From Aeromonas sp051657805 (GTDB taxonomy: Bacteria; Pseudomonadota; Gammaproteobacteria; Enterobacterales; Aeromonadaceae), in the NCBI RefSeq assembly GCF_051657805.1, contig NZ_JBOFLJ010000011.1, forward strand, positions 1 through 64,000: 64,000 bases of DNA, written 5' to 3'. Below the pieces are notes generated by a model. It made no database searches and had not been told where the DNA came from. It saw nothing but the letters and a program-made list of their open reading frames with translations. The translations under genes and the position numbers were made by a program. Position 1 is the first letter of the stretch; each line of letters starts with the position of its first letter. Positions 32,472-45,046 of the stretch are shown here, piece by piece.

Positions 32472-32860
32472 GCAACTATTCCTTTATCTGCATTTTTAGT
32501 CGTGTCAGAAAGTGAGAGTTTTTATGGTTTCGGGCTCAGAAATTGACACCTTGAAAAACCAGAGGAAATAAACCCGGCGAGAACGGCTGAAATGGACTGA
32601 CCAGTGAGGCCGCAAGGTGGCAGATTATGACACTCTATGGCGCATATCCTTCAACCTTCCAACATTTTGCTGGTGATGCATATTACATCGCACATAATTC
32701 AACACGAATCGGATTCATGACCTTCCTGGTTGAGAAAACGATTGTTTGCTTCCAATTTAAGGGTTTTTTAAACCGTAAGGTTTTTATTCTTTCCTGGCAT
32801 TGAGCGGAACTCGCAAGAGATCCGCTTTTTCTTTTCTCCGAATCTGAGCCCGGCGTCAAG
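32472..32860. other. AT-rich non-coding region upstream of the XRE gene
   Basis: Nearly 400 bp without a convincing gene. It is clearly richer in A/T than its surroundings and holds the XRE promoter; the ATG is preceded by AAAGGAATAG. A 68-codon minus-strand frame inside (32683-32889) lacks a ribosome site and protein-like composition. Confidence 0.6.
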
Positions 32861-32885
32861 AAAGAGGCGCATCTTTCGCCTCTTT
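32861..32885 (-). terminator. yhaJ terminator
   Basis: AAAGAGGCG-CATCTTT-CGCCTCTTT, followed on the minus strand by TTTCTTG. Confidence 0.78.
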
Positions 32886-32920
32886 CCATCCGTTTGCCAC
32901 CATCTAGGTACTCAATCGAT

Positions 32921-33841
32921 TCAGCTTTGCTCCTCCTTGCAGGGAAACAGCTTGGGGATCTCCCGCACCAGCCAGCTCTTGGCCTTGCCCATGGTATCCC
33001 GCCGCCAGGCCAGGGCGACCTGAACCTGATGACGGTACTCGGGCCCTATCACCTTGAGTCGTCCCGCCTTGATGTCTTCTGCTATCCAGCTCATCGGCAT
33101 GGTGCCTATCCCTATCCCCGCCAGCAGGGCATCGCGCTTCTCGGCCATGGTGCTGACGGTGAGGCGTGGCTGTTTGTCGAGCAGCCGGTAGGTGAGCACC
33201 GGCTTGCGCAGGGCGGAGTCGGCGATGGCGATGGCGCGATAACGGCGCAGGGTATCGTCCGCCAGGGGTTCCGCCTCCTGGTGCAGTGGGTGATCCGGGT
33301 GAGCCACGTAGAGCATCACCTCTTCCTGCAGTATCTGGTGCTTGATGCCGGTCAGCATGATGTCGGGGTTGAGGGTGGCGATGAGCAGATCGGCGCGGCC
33401 ATCCTCCAGGCTCTCCCAACTGCCCGCCAGCACCTCGGCCCGCAGCCGCAAGCGGGTGTCGGTGAGCTCGGCGAGGCGCTCCACCAGCGGATAGAACAAC
33501 TGCAGCGGCACCAGGGCGTCGACGGCTATGGTGATGTCTGTCTCCCAGCCACGGGCCAGGGCCCGGGTCTCCCCCACCAGGTGTTCGGCCGCCTCCAGCA
33601 GCACCCGGCCCCGCTCCAGCAGCATACGCCCGGCCGGGGTGAACTTGGTGCGATGGCCGCTGCGATCGAACAGCATGGCGTCCAGCTCGTCCTCCAGCTT
33701 CTGCACCGTGTAGCTCAGGGCCGACGGCACCTTGCCCAGCTCATCGGCGGCGGCGGCGAAGCTGCCACGGCGATCGATGGCGTCCAGCACCCGGATGGCT
33801 TCCAGGGTCAGCGCCCGTTCCTTGTTCGTCTCCTTGGCCAT
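32921..33841 (-). CDS. yhaJ: LysR-type regulator YhaJ
   Basis: A 306-aa LysR regulator very close to E. coli YhaJ: the HTH block RALTLEAIRVLDAIDRRGSF then AAAADELGKVPSALSYTVQKLE, RSGHRTKFTPAGRMLLERGRVLLEAAE, KQPRLTVSTMAEKRDALLAG and AKSWLVREIPKLF near the end. E. coli YhaJ responds to quinone-like aromatic breakdown products and activates yqjF and a pirin-linked gene. Here it is divergent from a small exported protein, a pirin and a YqjF-type DoxX gene, matching that regulon. Confidence 0.9.
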   Translation of the reverse strand: MAKETNKERALTLEAIRVLDAIDRRGSFAAAADELGKVPSALSYTVQKLEDELDAMLFDRSGHRTKFTPAGRMLLERGRVLLEAAEHLVGETRALARGWETDITIAVDALVPLQLFYPLVERLAELTDTRLRLRAEVLAGSWESLEDGRADLLIATLNPDIMLTGIKHQILQEEVMLYVAHPDHPLHQEAEPLADDTLRRYRAIAIADSALRKPVLTYRLLDKQPRLTVSTMAEKRDALLAGIGIGTMPMSWIAEDIKAGRLKVIGPEYRHQVQVALAWRRDTMGKAKSWLVREIPKLFPCKEEQS

Positions 33842-33893
33842 ATCTAACCTTCAATTTTTTTGAACATGTTTGCCAGATTATCTCGCTAACAAC

Positions 33894-33912
33894 TTAGGGC
33901 AACTCACCCTAA
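33894..33912. promoter_or_regulatory. Candidate YhaJ operator
   Basis: TTAGGG-CAACTCA-CCCTAA, a perfect inverted repeat with LysR-type T-N11-A geometry, 52 bp from the yhaJ start in the divergent region. Assignment to YhaJ is by position. Confidence 0.5.
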
Positions 33913-34103
33913 TATTCAATCATCGCTTCGGCAGGAGAGCCAGGCGGCCAAATAATCGGTAGTTCAGGGCCGTGACACCCCAAGGGGTGAAGTCTGATGT
34001 CGGTGAAAGAACAACACCATATTTGAATGACCTCTTGCATGGATGCATTGATTCGGGCCAGTCGGCCTTGGCAATGACATATAAAACAAGAGAGTGAATG
34101 AAC

Positions 34104-34430
34104 ATGAAAAACGTAATCAAGATGCTGGCCGTTGCAGGCCTGATGACCGCCGGTGTAGCCCAGGCTTCCGTTCCCGCTGACTTCAGCGCCGCCCCGGGTG
34201 TACTGTTCGTGAACTGGCAGGCGAGCGCCGCCATCGATGGCAAGTCCAACCCCATGCTGGAGGTCCGTGACGAAGCCGGTGATGTATTGGCCTCTGTCCA
34301 TGCGAACCTGACCGGCACCCAGATCGTGAAGATCCCGAGCCGTACCCAGGGCAACCTGACGGTCAGCATGGGCAACGAAAGCAGTAATTACCGCATCCCC
34401 TTCGGTCTGGGTGGCGGTCGCCAGCGTTAA
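34104..34430 (+). CDS. Small exported protein next to yhaJ, unknown function
   Basis: A 108-aa protein with a signal peptide (MKNVIKMLAVAGLMTAGVAQA, cleaved about residue 21). The mature part is beta-rich and polar (PGVLFVNWQA, LEVRDEAGDVLASVHANLTG, LTVSMGNESSNYRIPF). I do not recognise the family. The second of two close ATGs is used because AAGAGAG lies nine bases before it. It probably heads the yhaJ-controlled unit with the pirin gene 30 bp downstream. Confidence 0.72.
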   Translation: MKNVIKMLAVAGLMTAGVAQASVPADFSAAPGVLFVNWQASAAIDGKSNPMLEVRDEAGDVLASVHANLTGTQIVKIPSRTQGNLTVSMGNESSNYRIPFGLGGGRQR

Positions 34431-34460
34431 TCCACCGCCTTGGTACATGAGGAGCACACC

Positions 34461-35147
34461 ATGATGAAATTGAGAGCCGCAGCAGAACGAGGTCATGCCA
34501 ACTTTGGCTGGCTGGATGCCCGTCACAGCTTCTCGTTCGGTCACTACTACGACCCGGACTGGATGGGCCACTCTGTCCTGCGGGTCATCAATCAGGATCG
34601 GGTGTCGCCGGGTGGCGGCTTTGCCACCCACCCTCATGCCAACATGGAGATCCTGACCTGCGTGCTGAGTGGCACCATAGAGCACAGGGACAGCCTCGGC
34701 CACGCCGAGCAGATCCCGGCGGGGGATTTCCAGCTGATGAGCGCAGGCTCCGGCATCCGTCACAGCGAGTACAACCCCTCGCAGACCGAGCCGCTCTCCC
34801 TGTTGCAGATCTGGATCGAGCCGAATGAATTCGGCACAGAACCGGGTTATCAGCAGAAGAAGATTGAAACCCAGCCCGGCCTGACCCTGGTCGCATCGCC
34901 GGATGGAGAGGATGGATCCTTCAGGATCCGCCAGCAGGCAAAGGTATGGCGGCTGCAACTGGCCCAAGGGGAGACCCTCGAATGGGCATTGCAAGGACGT
35001 CACGGTTACCTGCATATGATTTCAGGGGAGCTGACTGGCAACGGTCTGGCTGCCCACCCCGGCGATGGCCTGCTCAGTCGTGACGAGCAGCGTTGGTCGC
35101 TGGTGGCCTCACAGAGTTGTGAAGCCCTGCTGTTTGATCTGCCGTGA
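34461..35147 (+). CDS. yhaK: Pirin family protein (YhaK-like)
   Basis: A 228-aa bicupin pirin. The N-terminal cupin has the metal-binding set HPHANMEILTYV-like (here THPHANMEILTCVLSG), then GSGIRHSEYN. Opening residues WLDARHSFSFGHYYDPDWMG are typical. Pirins are redox-sensitive and some are quercetinases. E. coli YhaK also neighbours yhaJ. The start is the ATGATG after GAGGAG. Confidence 0.88.
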   Translation: MMKLRAAAERGHANFGWLDARHSFSFGHYYDPDWMGHSVLRVINQDRVSPGGGFATHPHANMEILTCVLSGTIEHRDSLGHAEQIPAGDFQLMSAGSGIRHSEYNPSQTEPLSLLQIWIEPNEFGTEPGYQQKKIETQPGLTLVASPDGEDGSFRIRQQAKVWRLQLAQGETLEWALQGRHGYLHMISGELTGNGLAAHPGDGLLSRDEQRWSLVASQSCEALLFDLP

Positions 35148-35230
35148 TATATAAATCTCGGCGAAATGAATGAGTTAGAAATTCGGTCTTACACTATTAA
35201 CGTACGATGGGTAATCAAAGGAATCTGGAG

Positions 35231-35623
35231 ATGGACAAAATGAGAGACGTGGCACTGTTGGTGGGTCGTGTACTGCTGGCGCTGATGTTCGTGGTAGCAG
35301 GCTGGGGCAAGATCGGCGGTTATGCCGGTACCCAGGGTTATATGGAAGCCATGGGTGTGCCCGGTGCCATCTTGCCGCTGGTTATCCTGCTGGAGCTGGG
35401 TGGTGGCCTCGCCATAGTGCTGGGTCTGTTCACCCGTAGCATCTCGGTGCTGCTGGCGGGCTTCACCCTGATGGCCGCCTTCATCTTCCACTATCAGCCT
35501 GCCGAGCAGATGCAGATGCTGATGTTCATGAAGAACGTCTCCGTGGCCGGTGGTTTCCTGGCCCTGGCGGCGGCCGGAGCAGGGGCCTTCAGCCTGGATG
35601 CCCGCCTCGGCAAGAACTGGTAA
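35231..35623 (+). CDS. yqjF: DoxX family membrane protein (YqjF-like)
   Basis: A 130-aa inner-membrane protein, same length as E. coli YqjF, with four hydrophobic segments (LLVGRVLLALMFVVAGWGKI, LPLVILLELGGGLAIVLGL and others). Starts at MDKMRDVAL, with AAGGAA eight bases before. YqjF is induced through YhaJ by quinone-type compounds. Its place in the yhaJ/pirin cluster supports a role in handling reactive quinones or electrophiles. Confidence 0.87.
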   Translation: MDKMRDVALLVGRVLLALMFVVAGWGKIGGYAGTQGYMEAMGVPGAILPLVILLELGGGLAIVLGLFTRSISVLLAGFTLMAAFIFHYQPAEQMQMLMFMKNVSVAGGFLALAAAGAGAFSLDARLGKNW

Positions 35624-35655
35624 TGCCCCGATAGACGATGTTTTCCAACGCCTTT

Positions 35656-35683
35656 GGCCGGTGCAACGCACCGGCCTTTTTAT
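35656..35683 (+). terminator. Terminator after yqjF
   Basis: GGCCGGTGC-AAC-GCACCGGCC followed by TTTTTATT. Confidence 0.92.
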
Positions 35684-35864
35684 TGCCTGCGATCCACTGC
35701 CTCGCCGGCGAGAACTGTGATCGCGCCCGGCTTCGCGACGATAAGCGTCTTTTGCATCTTCCCCGCCAATCCCCGACAATCCTTTTTCGTGCGACGTGAC
35801 GGCGGCCATTGCTGTTTGCCCCGTCACCTCATCCCTTGCATCCTTGAATTGGCGGGACTTGCCC

Positions 35865-38800
35865 ATGTTTACCCTCTACCACTCCAATCAGCTGGATCTG
35901 CTCAAAGAGTTGCTGGTGAACCGCATCCGGCAGGCGCCCCTCGCTCACCCCTTCGAGCGGGAGCAGATCTTGGTGCAGAGCCCGGGCATGGCCCAGTGGC
36001 TCAAGCTGGAGTTGGCCAAGGCATTCGGCATCGCCGCCAATATCGACTTTCCCCTGCCCGCCAGCTTCATCTGGGAGATGTTTACCCGGGTGCTGGCGGA
36101 CGTGCCGCGCCAGAGCCCCTACAACAAGGGAGCCATGAGCTGGCAGCTGATGAGCATCCTGCCCGCCCTGCTGGACAGGCCCGCCTTCGCGCCGCTCGCC
36201 GCCTATCTGGGGAGCCCGGATAGCGAAGAGGCAGCAGGCGATCCCGAACAGGTGCGACTGTGGCAGCTGTGCCAGAAGATTGCGGATCTGTTCGACCAAT
36301 ACCTGGTCTATCGACCGGACTGGATCGCCCGCTGGGAGCAGGGGGAGGGTCTGGTCGGCACCGGCAGCCAGGAGTTGGCGGGGGTGAGTGGCCAGGATTG
36401 GCAGCCTGAGCTGTGGCGTGAGCTGGTGGCACGCACCCTGGCGCTCAGCCCAAGCGGCTATCACAGAGCCAACCTCTACGAAGAATTTATCCACGAGCTG
36501 CAACGGACCGTGGACTTGCCGGGCAAGCTGCCCCAACGGGTGTTCGTGTTCGGCATCTCGGCGCTGCCGCCCCGCTACGTGGAGGCGCTGCTGGCGCTGG
36601 GCAGTCGGCAGGAGGTGGAGATCCACCTGTTCGTCACCAACCCCTGTCGCTACTACTGGGGGGATCTGCTCGACAGAAAGACCCTGGCACGGCTCGAGAG
36701 CAAGCTCAAACCCGGTACCGATATCGTGTCTCTGCAGGGGCCGACCAACCCTCTGCTCTCCTCCATGGGCAAGCTGGGGCGGGACTATCTGCATCAGCTG
36801 ATGGAGCTGGAGGTGCCGCAGATCGAGGCCTTCGTCGATATCGACGAAACCAGCTTGCTGCATTGCATCCAGAAGGATGTGCTGGAGCTGGGCTCCCGCG
36901 GGGAGGCGGTGTTTGAGAAAGAGGGGAACCTCGACAGCAGCCGTCACAAGAGCCCGCTCGACGCGAGCGACGGATCCTTGCAGATCCACGCCTGTCACGG
37001 CCCCATGCGGGAGCTGGAGGTGCTGCACGACCGGCTGCTGGCGATGTTCGAGCAAGATCCCACCCTGACCCCGAAGGACGTGGTGGTGATGATGCCGGAT
37101 GTGAACAGCTACGGCCCCTATATCCAGGCGGTCTTCGGCAAGGAGAGGCCGGGGGCTCGCGCCCAGATCCCGTTCGCGGTGTCGGATCGGGCCGCCAGCC
37201 AGGAGAGCCCGCTGCTGCAAAGCTTCCTCGCCCTGCTGGGGCTGCCGAACGCCCGCTTCGGGGCGGGGGAGCTGCTCGCCATCCTGGAGGTGCCGGCCGT
37301 GCTGCGCCGCTTCGATCTCGGCGACGACGAGTTCAACCAACTGAGGGTCTGGGTGCAGGAGACCGGCATCCGCTGGGGGCTGGACGATGCCTATCCCGAA
37401 CGTTTCGCGCTGCCGCCCCTGTCCGGCAACAGCTGGCTGTTCGGCCTGCGCCGCATGCTGTTGGGCTTTGCCATGGGGGACGGGGAGCCGGTGGACGGCA
37501 TACTGCCCTACGCCGACATCGAGGGTCAGCAGGGCCTGGCCCTCGGCAAGCTGGCCTGGTTCGTGGACTCCCTCGCCGAGTTTCTGCCGAGGCTGCAACA
37601 GCCACAGCGCCTGGGGGAGTGGATGAGCTGCCTGAACGAGCTGCTGGATCGCTTCTACCTCGCCGACGAGGACGAGGAGCGGCTGCTGCAGCTCATCCGC
37701 ACCGCCTTGATCGACTGGCAAGGGGCGCTCGGGGAGGCGTGCTTCGAACAAGCCATCGGTCCGGATCTGCTGCGGGACTACCTCGGCAGCCTGCTCGGTG
37801 AGCAGCGCTCCAGTCAGCGCTTCCTCGCAGGCCAGGTCAACTTCTGCACCCTGATGCCCATGCGCTCCATCCCGTTTCGCCAGGTCTGCCTGCTCGGCAT
37901 GAACGACGGTGTCTACCCGCGCACCCTGGCCCCCATGGGTTTCGATCTGATGGCGGTGGCGAGCCGCCGTGGGGATCGCTCCCGCCGGGACGACGACCGC
38001 TACCTGTTCCTGGAGGCGCTGCTCTCCGCCCAGCAGGGACTCTACATCAGCTATCAGGGTTTCAGCGCCGAGGACAACAGCGAGAAGGTGCCCTCGGTGC
38101 TGCTGGCGGAGCTCATCGACTATGTGCGCCAGGGCTTCGTGTTGGCGGGGGACGAGGATCTGTCTGACGAGGCCTCCGGCGAGCGGCTGCTCAAGCACCT
38201 GATCCGCCGCCATCCGCTCACCCCCTACAGCCAGGACTATTTCTATCCCAAAGCGGGATCCGGCCTGTTCACCTATGCCGCCGACTGGCTGCCGGCCCTC
38301 AAGCCCACGCCTGGGGCGGCGAACTTCCAGAGCGGGGAGCTGCCATTGCCTCCCGAATGGGGCAAGGAGCAGGGGCTGGAGCTCGCCGAGTTGCTGCGCT
38401 TCTATCGCCAGCCCGCCAAGTATTTCCTCAACCGCCGCCTCAAGGTGTGGTTCGAGCTGAACGAGGCGAACATAGAGGACAGCGAACCGTTCGAGTTGGA
38501 CGGCTTGCAGCATTATCAGCTCAAGAGCCTGCTGCTGGATGCCCACCTGGCTGAGGGGGACGGCGAGGCGCTGCGCGAGGGAATGAGCCGACGGCGGGAG
38601 CGGTTGCGCCTTTCCGGTCAACTGCCCCAGGGCTGGTTTGGCAACCTGTTGCTGGACGATCTGGATGAGCAGATGGGCGGCCTGGCCGCGCGGTTGCGCC
38701 CCTGGCTTGCCGCTGACGAAGCCGAGAAACGGGCGGTGGAGATCGACATCGCCCTGACCCAGGGCCAGCTGCAGGGCTGGATAGATACCCAGCGGGGTCG

Positions 38801-39263
38801 CGCCCTGGTGGTCAAACCCGGCAGCTTCAACGGCAAGGATCTGCTGCTGGGCTGGCTGCAGCACCTCTGCCTCTGCCTGAGCGAGGCTCCCGGCGAGACC
38901 CTGCTGCTCGATGCCAAGCAGGGCTGGCGGCTGCCGGTGCTGACGGCGGACGAGGCCAGATCCCGACTGGCGGCCCTGGTGGCACTCTGGCAGCAGGGCA
39001 TGAAGCGGCCGCTGCCGTTCTTCCCCAACACCGCCTGGGAGTGGCTCAAGGCGATCGAGAAGGATCCGGAAAAACCCGAGGCCGCCGACAAGGCGGCGCA
39101 GACCCGCTTCCTCGGCGGCTGGCAGGTGATGGGGGAGGGACAGGACGTCTACGTCGCCCGCTGCTTCCCCGAACTCAACGATGAGGTACTCGGCCAGCTG
39201 CAGGCCCTGGCTCGGGAACACCTGACCCCCCTGTTCAACGCCCTGGAGGCGCTCGACCAATGA
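35865..39263 (+). CDS. recC: Exonuclease V subunit RecC
   Basis: RecC of 1132 aa (E. coli 1122), the Chi-recognising subunit of the RecBCD helicase-nuclease that processes double-strand breaks. It starts MFTLYHSNQLDLLKELL, with EQILVQSPGMAQWLKLELA next. Further on, MPMRSIPFRQVCLLGMNDGVYPR and SRRGDRSRRDDDRYLFLEALLS are conserved in the family. An ORF extension before this ATG is discarded. A 67-bp gap leads to recB; E. coli has ptrA in that place, which is absent here. Confidence 0.97.
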   Translation: MFTLYHSNQLDLLKELLVNRIRQAPLAHPFEREQILVQSPGMAQWLKLELAKAFGIAANIDFPLPASFIWEMFTRVLADVPRQSPYNKGAMSWQLMSILPALLDRPAFAPLAAYLGSPDSEEAAGDPEQVRLWQLCQKIADLFDQYLVYRPDWIARWEQGEGLVGTGSQELAGVSGQDWQPELWRELVARTLALSPSGYHRANLYEEFIHELQRTVDLPGKLPQRVFVFGISALPPRYVEALLALGSRQEVEIHLFVTNPCRYYWGDLLDRKTLARLESKLKPGTDIVSLQGPTNPLLSSMGKLGRDYLHQLMELEVPQIEAFVDIDETSLLHCIQKDVLELGSRGEAVFEKEGNLDSSRHKSPLDASDGSLQIHACHGPMRELEVLHDRLLAMFEQDPTLTPKDVVVMMPDVNSYGPYIQAVFGKERPGARAQIPFAVSDRAASQESPLLQSFLALLGLPNARFGAGELLAILEVPAVLRRFDLGDDEFNQLRVWVQETGIRWGLDDAYPERFALPPLSGNSWLFGLRRMLLGFAMGDGEPVDGILPYADIEGQQGLALGKLAWFVDSLAEFLPRLQQPQRLGEWMSCLNELLDRFYLADEDEERLLQLIRTALIDWQGALGEACFEQAIGPDLLRDYLGSLLGEQRSSQRFLAGQVNFCTLMPMRSIPFRQVCLLGMNDGVYPRTLAPMGFDLMAVASRRGDRSRRDDDRYLFLEALLSAQQGLYISYQGFSAEDNSEKVPSVLLAELIDYVRQGFVLAGDEDLSDEASGERLLKHLIRRHPLTPYSQDYFYPKAGSGLFTYAADWLPALKPTPGAANFQSGELPLPPEWGKEQGLELAELLRFYRQPAKYFLNRRLKVWFELNEANIEDSEPFELDGLQHYQLKSLLLDAHLAEGDGEALREGMSRRRERLRLSGQLPQGWFGNLLLDDLDEQMGGLAARLRPWLAADEAEKRAVEIDIALTQGQLQGWIDTQRGRALVVKPGSFNGKDLLLGWLQHLCLCLSEAPGETLLLDAKQGWRLPVLTADEARSRLAALVALWQQGMKRPLPFFPNTAWEWLKAIEKDPEKPEAADKAAQTRFLGGWQVMGEGQDVYVARCFPELNDEVLGQLQALAREHLTPLFNALEALDQ

Positions 39264-39330
39264 TGACTTATGCTGCGAAGAGCCTTCGCCCTGTGGGTGG
39301 CGAGCGCGCCGTGATGCGAAGGGGAGAATA

Positions 39331-42300
39331 ATGGCCAAGACCCTGAATACCCTGCGCTTTCCCCTCCATGGCGAGCGCCTGATCGAAGCCTCCGCCGGCA
39401 CCGGCAAGACCTACACCATCGCCGGTCTCTACCTGCGCCTCTTGCTGGGCCATGGCCCAGTGATGGCAGATGGAGAGGAGGCGGGCCAGCCCTGCGCCCA
39501 CGAGCGGCCCCTGTCGGTGACCGAGATCCTGGTGGTGACCTTTACCGAGGCCGCCACCGCCGAGCTGCGCGGGCGGATCCGCGCCCGTATCCATGAGGCG
39601 CGCCTCGCCTTCCTGCGTGGCAGCATCCCCGAGCCGGACAAGGATCCCCTGCTGGCGGGTCTGCTGGCAGAGGTCGAGGATCACGAGCTCGCGGCGCGCC
39701 GACTGCTGGCGGCCGAGCGGCAGATGGACGAGGCGGCCGTGTTCACCATCCACGGCTTCTGCCAGCGCATGCTCAAACAGAACGCCTTCGAATCTGGCGC
39801 CCTGTTTGAAACCGAATTTTTGACCGACGACAGCCAGCTGCGGCTGCAGGCGGTGAGTGACTACTGGCGTGCCGAGTTCTACCCGGTGGACGAGGCCCTG
39901 GCCCGGGCGGTGCGCAAGCTCTGGCCAAGCCCTGCTGCCCTGCTGCGGGAGATGAACGGCTGGCTCGACAACAGCGAGCTGGCCATCCTGCCGGCCCTGG
40001 GGGACGAGACGCTGGCCGAGCGCCATCGGCAGGCCATGGCCCGCATCGAAGGGATCAAGGCGCAGTGGCTGGCGCAGGTCGACGAGATCCGCCGCCAGAC
40101 CGATGGCCAGATCAGCCGCTACACCGGCAAGAACTACGAAGGCTGGCTCGGCAAGATAGCCGACTGGGCTTCGGATCCCGCCAGCGGCTACGCCATCCCC
40201 AAGGAGCTGGAACGCTTCGGCCAGCAGGTGCTGGAGGAGAACCTGAAGAAAGGGGGCACAGTGCCGACCCTGCCGCTGTTCAGCGAGATCGACGCTCTGT
40301 TGGCGAGCCGCCCCGGCATCCGGGATCTGATCCTGCAGCGGGCGGCGCGGGTGGTGCGCGAGCGGATGCAGGCCAGCAAGCGTCAGGCCCATCAGCTCTC
40401 GTTCGACGACCTGCTTAAAGATCTCGACGGAGCCCTCGGCTCCGGGCTCGGGGAGAGATTGTGCGAGCGGATCCGGGCGACCTACAGGGTCGCCATGATA
40501 GATGAATTCCAGGACACCGACCCCCAGCAGTACCGCATCTTCCACCGCCTCTATGGCGGAAAACAGGATACTGCGCTGCTGATGATCGGTGACCCCAAGC
40601 AGGCCATCTATGGTTTTCGTGGCGCCGATATTTTCACCTACATCCAGGCGCGCCGGAATGTAAGTGCCCACTACACCCTCGGGCGCAACTACCGATCCAG
40701 CGCCGCCCTGGTGACGGCGGTCAACGGCCTGTTCGAGCGGGCGAAGGATCCCTTCATCTATGAGGCGGACATTCCCTTCCTGCCGGTGGAGGCCCAGGGC
40801 AAGGGCAAGGCGCTGACCCTGGCAGGGCAGGCCGCCCCCGTGCTGCACTGCTGGCAGCTTGGCGGCCAGCCCACCTTCAACCGGGGGGAGTACCAGAGCC
40901 TGATGGCCCGCGCCACCGCCGCCGAGATCCACCGTCTGCTGAGCCTGGCCCGGGAGGGCGAGGCGCTGATTGGGGAGGCACCGCTGAAGGCGGGGGACAT
41001 AGCCGTGCTGGTGCGCACCGGCGCCGAGGGGCGACTGGTGCAGCAGGAGCTGGCGCGGCTCGCCATCGCTTCCGTCTATCTGTCGAATCGCGAGAGCGTG
41101 CTGGCCCAAGTGGAGGCACGGGAGATCTTGCTGATCCTGCACGCCTGCCAGAACCCGAGCGAGGAGCGCAGCCTGAGGGCGGCGCTCGCCACCGGCCTGT
41201 TCGATCTCGATGCCAAGGCGCTGGATGAGCTCGCCTCGGACGAGCGCGCCTGGGAGAGCGCGGTGCAGGAGTTTATGGAGTACCGGTCGCTGTGGCACCG
41301 CAATGGGGTGCTGGCCATGCTGCGGGCCCTGCTGCACAGGCGCAACCTGGCCGCCTCCCTGCTGGCGAGTCCCTATGGGGAGCGCCGGCTGACCAACTTC
41401 CTCCATCTGGCCGAGCTGTTGCAACAGGCAAGCTGCGAGCTGGACGGGGAATATGCCCTGCTGCGCTGGCTGGGGGAGGCGGTCAACCACCCCAACGGCC
41501 AGGTGGCGGAGCAGGTGCTGCGCCTCGAATCCGAGCGCAAGCTGGTGCAGATAGTTACCATCCACAAGTCCAAGGGGCTGGAGTACCCCCTGGTGTTCCT
41601 GCCCTTCATCTGCAGCCACCGCGCCGCCGAGCTGCCTCTCTATCACGCCGAGGTGGAGGGGCAGAACCGCACCATCCTGGATCTCACCGAGGCGGAAGGA
41701 TCCCTGGCCGAGGCCGACAGGGAGCGCCTCGCCGAAGACCTGCGGCTGCTCTACGTGGCCCTGACCCGGGGGGTCTACGCCACCTGGCTCGGGCTCGCAC
41801 CGGTGCGCGCCGGCGCGGGCAAGTCGGAGCAGACCGACCTGCACCACACCGCCATCGGCTACCTGCTGCAACAAGGGGAAGCCGGCGATGCCTCGACCCT
41901 GAGCACGGCCCTCGACGAGCTTGCCAAGGCCCTGCCCGGGGTGGCGGTCGGTGAGCCCTCGCTCACCCGCCCGGCCCCATTGCCAGCAGAGCAGACCTCC
42001 CTCGGTGAGCCCCTGGTGCGCCGCTTCGAGGGGAGACTGGAGCGGGACTGGTGGATCAGCTCCTACTCCGGCCTCGCGGCCCAGGGCCTGGGGCACGGCA
42101 AGGGGGTGCTGGCCAACCCCGGCTTCGATGACGAGGTGGTGACCGAGGCGGCCGTCCCGCTGCCGGAGGAGGCGCCTCAGCTCTCCATCTTCAGCTTCCC
42201 CAAGGGGGCGCGCCCCGGCACCCTGCTGCACAGCCTGTTCGAGACCATCGACTTCCAAAGCGCACAAGGGGAGGAGCTGTGCGCCCATATAGCCACCTTG

Positions 42301-42938
42301 CTGACCCAGGAGGGGTTCGACGAGAGCTGGGCCCCGGTGTTGCAACAGCAGGTGGAGGCCGTGCTGGATACCCAACTCGAGACGGGGTTTGGGGAGCCGG
42401 TGCGGCTGCGCGACCTGAGCGCCGAGCGCAAGCAGGTGGAGCTGGAGTTCTTCCTGCCCATGGAGCGGGTGACGGCAAAGGATCTCACCACGCTGTGTCA
42501 GCGCCTCGACCCTCTGTCGGCGGGCAATAAACCCTTAAGTTTCAGTACAGTACAGGGGATGCTCAAGGGCTTTATCGATCTGGTGTTCGAGTGGCAGGGG
42601 CGCTGGTATCTGCTCGACTATAAATCCAACCACCTCGGCATGAGCCCGGCGGATTACGGCCGCCCGGCGCTGGAGCGGGCCATGCAGGAACATCGCTACG
42701 ACCTGCAATACCAGCTCTATTCCCTCGCACTGCACCGGCTGCTCACGCTGCGGCTGCCGGGTTACGACTTCGACCAGCACTTTGGCGGTGTCTATTACCT
42801 CTTCCTGCGGGGCATGCCACAGGGTGGCGTTTTCCACACCCGTCCGAGTCGGGATCTGGTGCTGGGGCTCGACGAGTTGTTTAGTAAAGGTGTGATGCCT
42901 GATGATCATCGTTTAATTGAGTTGAACAAGGCGGATGC

Positions 42939-42942
<4 letters not shown>
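39331..42942 (+). CDS. recB: Exonuclease V subunit RecB
   Basis: RecB of 1203 aa: 3'-5' SF1 helicase and the nuclease of RecBCD, which also loads RecA. Walker A is EASAGTGKTYTIAGLY (about 19-34), motif Ia VVTFTEAATAELRGRI, DEFQDTDPQQY helicase motif II, and VTIHKSKGLEYPLVFLP. The C-terminal nuclease has LLDYKSNHLG with catalytic D1096 and K1098. SD sequence AGGGGAGA precedes the ATG. It overlaps recD by 4 bp. Confidence 0.97.
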
Positions 42943-44993
<2,051 letters not shown>

Positions 44994-45046
44994 TGAGGCC
45001 TGAAGGCTCTATCACCAAGTTTCAGTAGAGCGGCAGGAGGTCGCCA

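Noticed and set aside
32683..32889. A 68-codon minus-strand frame in the AT-rich gap upstream of the XRE gene
   Set aside because: No ribosome site, it covers the yhaJ terminator, and its composition is not protein-like.
35829..39407. Very long antisense frames across recC and recB
   Set aside because: They result from the high G+C content of the sense genes; the sense proteins are unambiguous RecC and RecB.
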